In this document: in pieces, positions 6,054 through 7,262 of the stretch
Position numbering within the stretch: position 1 is the first letter of the stretch
Layout: each line of letters opens with the position of its first letter
Made by a program: the position numbers and the translations under genes
NCBI GenBank assembly: GCA_028685275.1
Contig: JAQUEG010000032.1
Coordinates: forward strand, 1 to 7,262
Direction of reading: 5' to 3'
DNA length: 7,262 nucleotides
Source: Bacilli bacterium
GTDB taxonomy: Bacteria > Bacillota_I > Bacilli_A > RF39 > UBA660
The notes under the pieces: generated by a model
What the model was told of the DNA's origin: nothing
What the model saw: only the letters and a program-made list of their open reading frames with translations
Databases searched by the model: none

Positions 6054-7262
6054 ATGAAAAAAAGAATTATTATTGGCATCATTACTGCTATTATATTTTG
6101 TTTTCATTTTCCATTAGTAGAAGCTAATTATAAAGCGGTAATTGATATTGAAGAAATAACCATTAAAGAAATTCAAACTGCTTATGATAATGGTTATTTA
6201 TCAGCTAAATTATTAGTAAATTTGTATTTAGATCGGATTAACACTTATAACCAACAATATGGAGCAATTATTAATGTTAATGAAGATGCTATTAAACAAG
6301 CACAAGAATTAGATAATGAACGAAGAACTAAAGGACCGAGAAGTTTACTTCATGGTATTCCTATTGTGATTAAGGATAATATTGATTTTGTATCGTTACC
6401 AACAACTGGTGGTGCGAAAGCTTTAAATGATTCCTATCCTGTTAAAAATGCTTTTATTATTCAAAAATTAATTGATGCGGGAGCAATTATTCTTGCTAAA
6501 ACTAATATGAGTAATTTTGCGTTTTCTGGTTCTAGTTCCATTAGTTCTTTTTACACAACTAAAAATGCTTATAATCTTAAATACTCGAGTTATGGCTCTA
6601 GTGGTGGTACTGCAGTTGCAGTAGCTGCTAATCTAGCAACCATTGGCTTAGGTACTGATACTAATAGTTCAATTCGAGGACCTGCTGCTGTAAATAATCT
6701 AGTAGGTCTAAGACCAACGATGGGCTTAGTTAGTAGAACTGGTATTTTACCTTATACTTTAGAAAGAGATATTAGTGGTCCCATAACTAGAACAGTAACT
6801 GATTTAGCGATTTTACTTGATTATATTAGTGGTTATGATAAAAATGATAAAGTTACCAGTAAAAGTATTAATAAGATTCCTAATACCTATACTAAATATT
6901 TAAAAGAAGATGGCTTAAATGGCGTTAAAGTTGGTATTATTAAAGATTTTATTACTAGTAATCCTAATTCGAATATCCCTGTTTTAAAATATTCATCGCC
7001 AGAAGTAGAAAAGTTAATGGAAAATGCGATAAAGGAAATGGAAGCATTAGGTGCAGAAATAATATATATTGAAAATTTTTATACTAATAAATTAAACGCA
7101 TTATATAATTCTTCTTTAGATGGTTATATGTTTTGCAATGATTTAGATCAATATTTAAGTAATTTAGATCCTAATAATCGCATTAAAAACTTTCAAGATT
7201 TATTAAATGATAGTCGTTATGTTTATAGCATATCAGGTTATGGTTCATATTGTAGTAACAAT
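6054..7262 (+). CDS. Exported amidase-signature hydrolase (C-terminus beyond the window)
   Basis: This frame is open for 403 codons to the window edge, so the gene is partial at its 3' end; relatives are usually about 450-500 residues. An N-terminal signal peptide (basic KKR, hydrophobic core about 5-21, likely cleavage after VEA at 24) predicts export. The amidase-signature core has the complete Ser-cisSer-Lys triad: Lys107 in VIKDN, Ser182 in GSSGGT and Ser206 in DTNSSIR. The spacings are 75 and 24 residues, the same as in the well-studied enzyme FAAH. The usual GGS before the nucleophile is NSS here. The signal peptide argues against GatA of the Glu-tRNA amidotransferase. It should hydrolyse an amide bond outside the membrane; the substrate is unknown. 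AAGGA lies eight bases before the ATG. Confidence 0.93.
   Translation, partial: MKKRIIIGIITAIIFCFHFPLVEANYKAVIDIEEITIKEIQTAYDNGYLSAKLLVNLYLDRINTYNQQYGAIINVNEDAIKQAQELDNERRTKGPRSLLHGIPIVIKDNIDFVSLPTTGGAKALNDSYPVKNAFIIQKLIDAGAIILAKTNMSNFAFSGSSSISSFYTTKNAYNLKYSSYGSSGGTAVAVAANLATIGLGTDTNSSIRGPAAVNNLVGLRPTMGLVSRTGILPYTLERDISGPITRTVTDLAILLDYISGYDKNDKVTSKSINKIPNTYTKYLKEDGLNGVKVGIIKDFITSNPNSNIPVLKYSSPEVEKLMENAIKEMEALGAEIIYIENFYTNKLNALYNSSLDGYMFCNDLDQYLSNLDPNNRIKNFQDLLNDSRYVYSISGYGSYCSNN

Noticed and set aside
3059..7262. A single coordinated envelope or signalling system made of PopT, GGDEF, DUF3048 and amidase
   Set aside because: The genes alternate in strand, each has its own promoter and they share no operator-like motif that I can see. 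Proximity alone does not support a joint system.

Overview
The window is strongly AT-rich (GC about a quarter to 30% by eye). It shows Gram-positive hallmarks: strong AGGAG/GGAGG ribosome sites, TTGACA/TATAAT-type promoters, CCA encoded in every tRNA gene, and a PopT (DUF368) and YerB-like (DUF3048) envelope repertoire. All five visible stop codons are TAA or TAG, and tryptophan is written TGG, so nothing here requires a recoded TGA. The best guess is an uncultured low-GC Firmicute of the Bacilli/Mollicutes-neighbouring kind (RF39- or Erysipelotrichales-like). This is inference; no marker gene fixes the taxon.

Layout, left to right. Positions 1-12 hold only the first four codons of a minus-strand gene with a clear ribosome site. 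Positions 38-250 hold a minus-strand tRNA-Pro(UGG) with a promoter, a leader hairpin, a trailer hairpin and a terminator. Positions 268-2569 are a two-gene minus-strand ABC exporter operon: an EcsA-like ATPase followed by a polytopic permease joined by TAATG. The permease frame stops early, and its expected basic C-terminal tail lies in the -1 frame. Positions 2661-3006 are a minus-strand tRNA-Asp/Phe/Arg operon with a textbook TTGACA promoter and a terminator.

Positions 3059-3892 (minus) encode a DUF368 protein, the family of the undecaprenyl-phosphate transporter PopT. It shows a striking tandem internal duplication. Divergent from it, 4003-4842 (plus) encodes a soluble GGDEF protein with an intact active site, no inhibitory I-site and unusual insertions. 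It converges on a minus-strand DUF3048 (YerB-like) membrane-anchored protein at 4852-5910; one hairpin terminator serves both genes and contains both stop codons. Divergent from that, 6054-7262 (plus, runs off the window) is an exported amidase-signature hydrolase with a complete Lys-Ser-Ser triad.

The right half thus leans to the cell envelope (lipid-carrier recycling, an extracellular anchored protein, an exported amidase) with a possible c-di-GMP synthase between them. The genes are mostly transcribed divergently or convergently from their own promoters, so a joint system is not demonstrated. I see no mobile element, CRISPR array, riboswitch or defence system. The points most worth checking are the permease frameshift, the PopT duplication and the atypical GGDEF protein.
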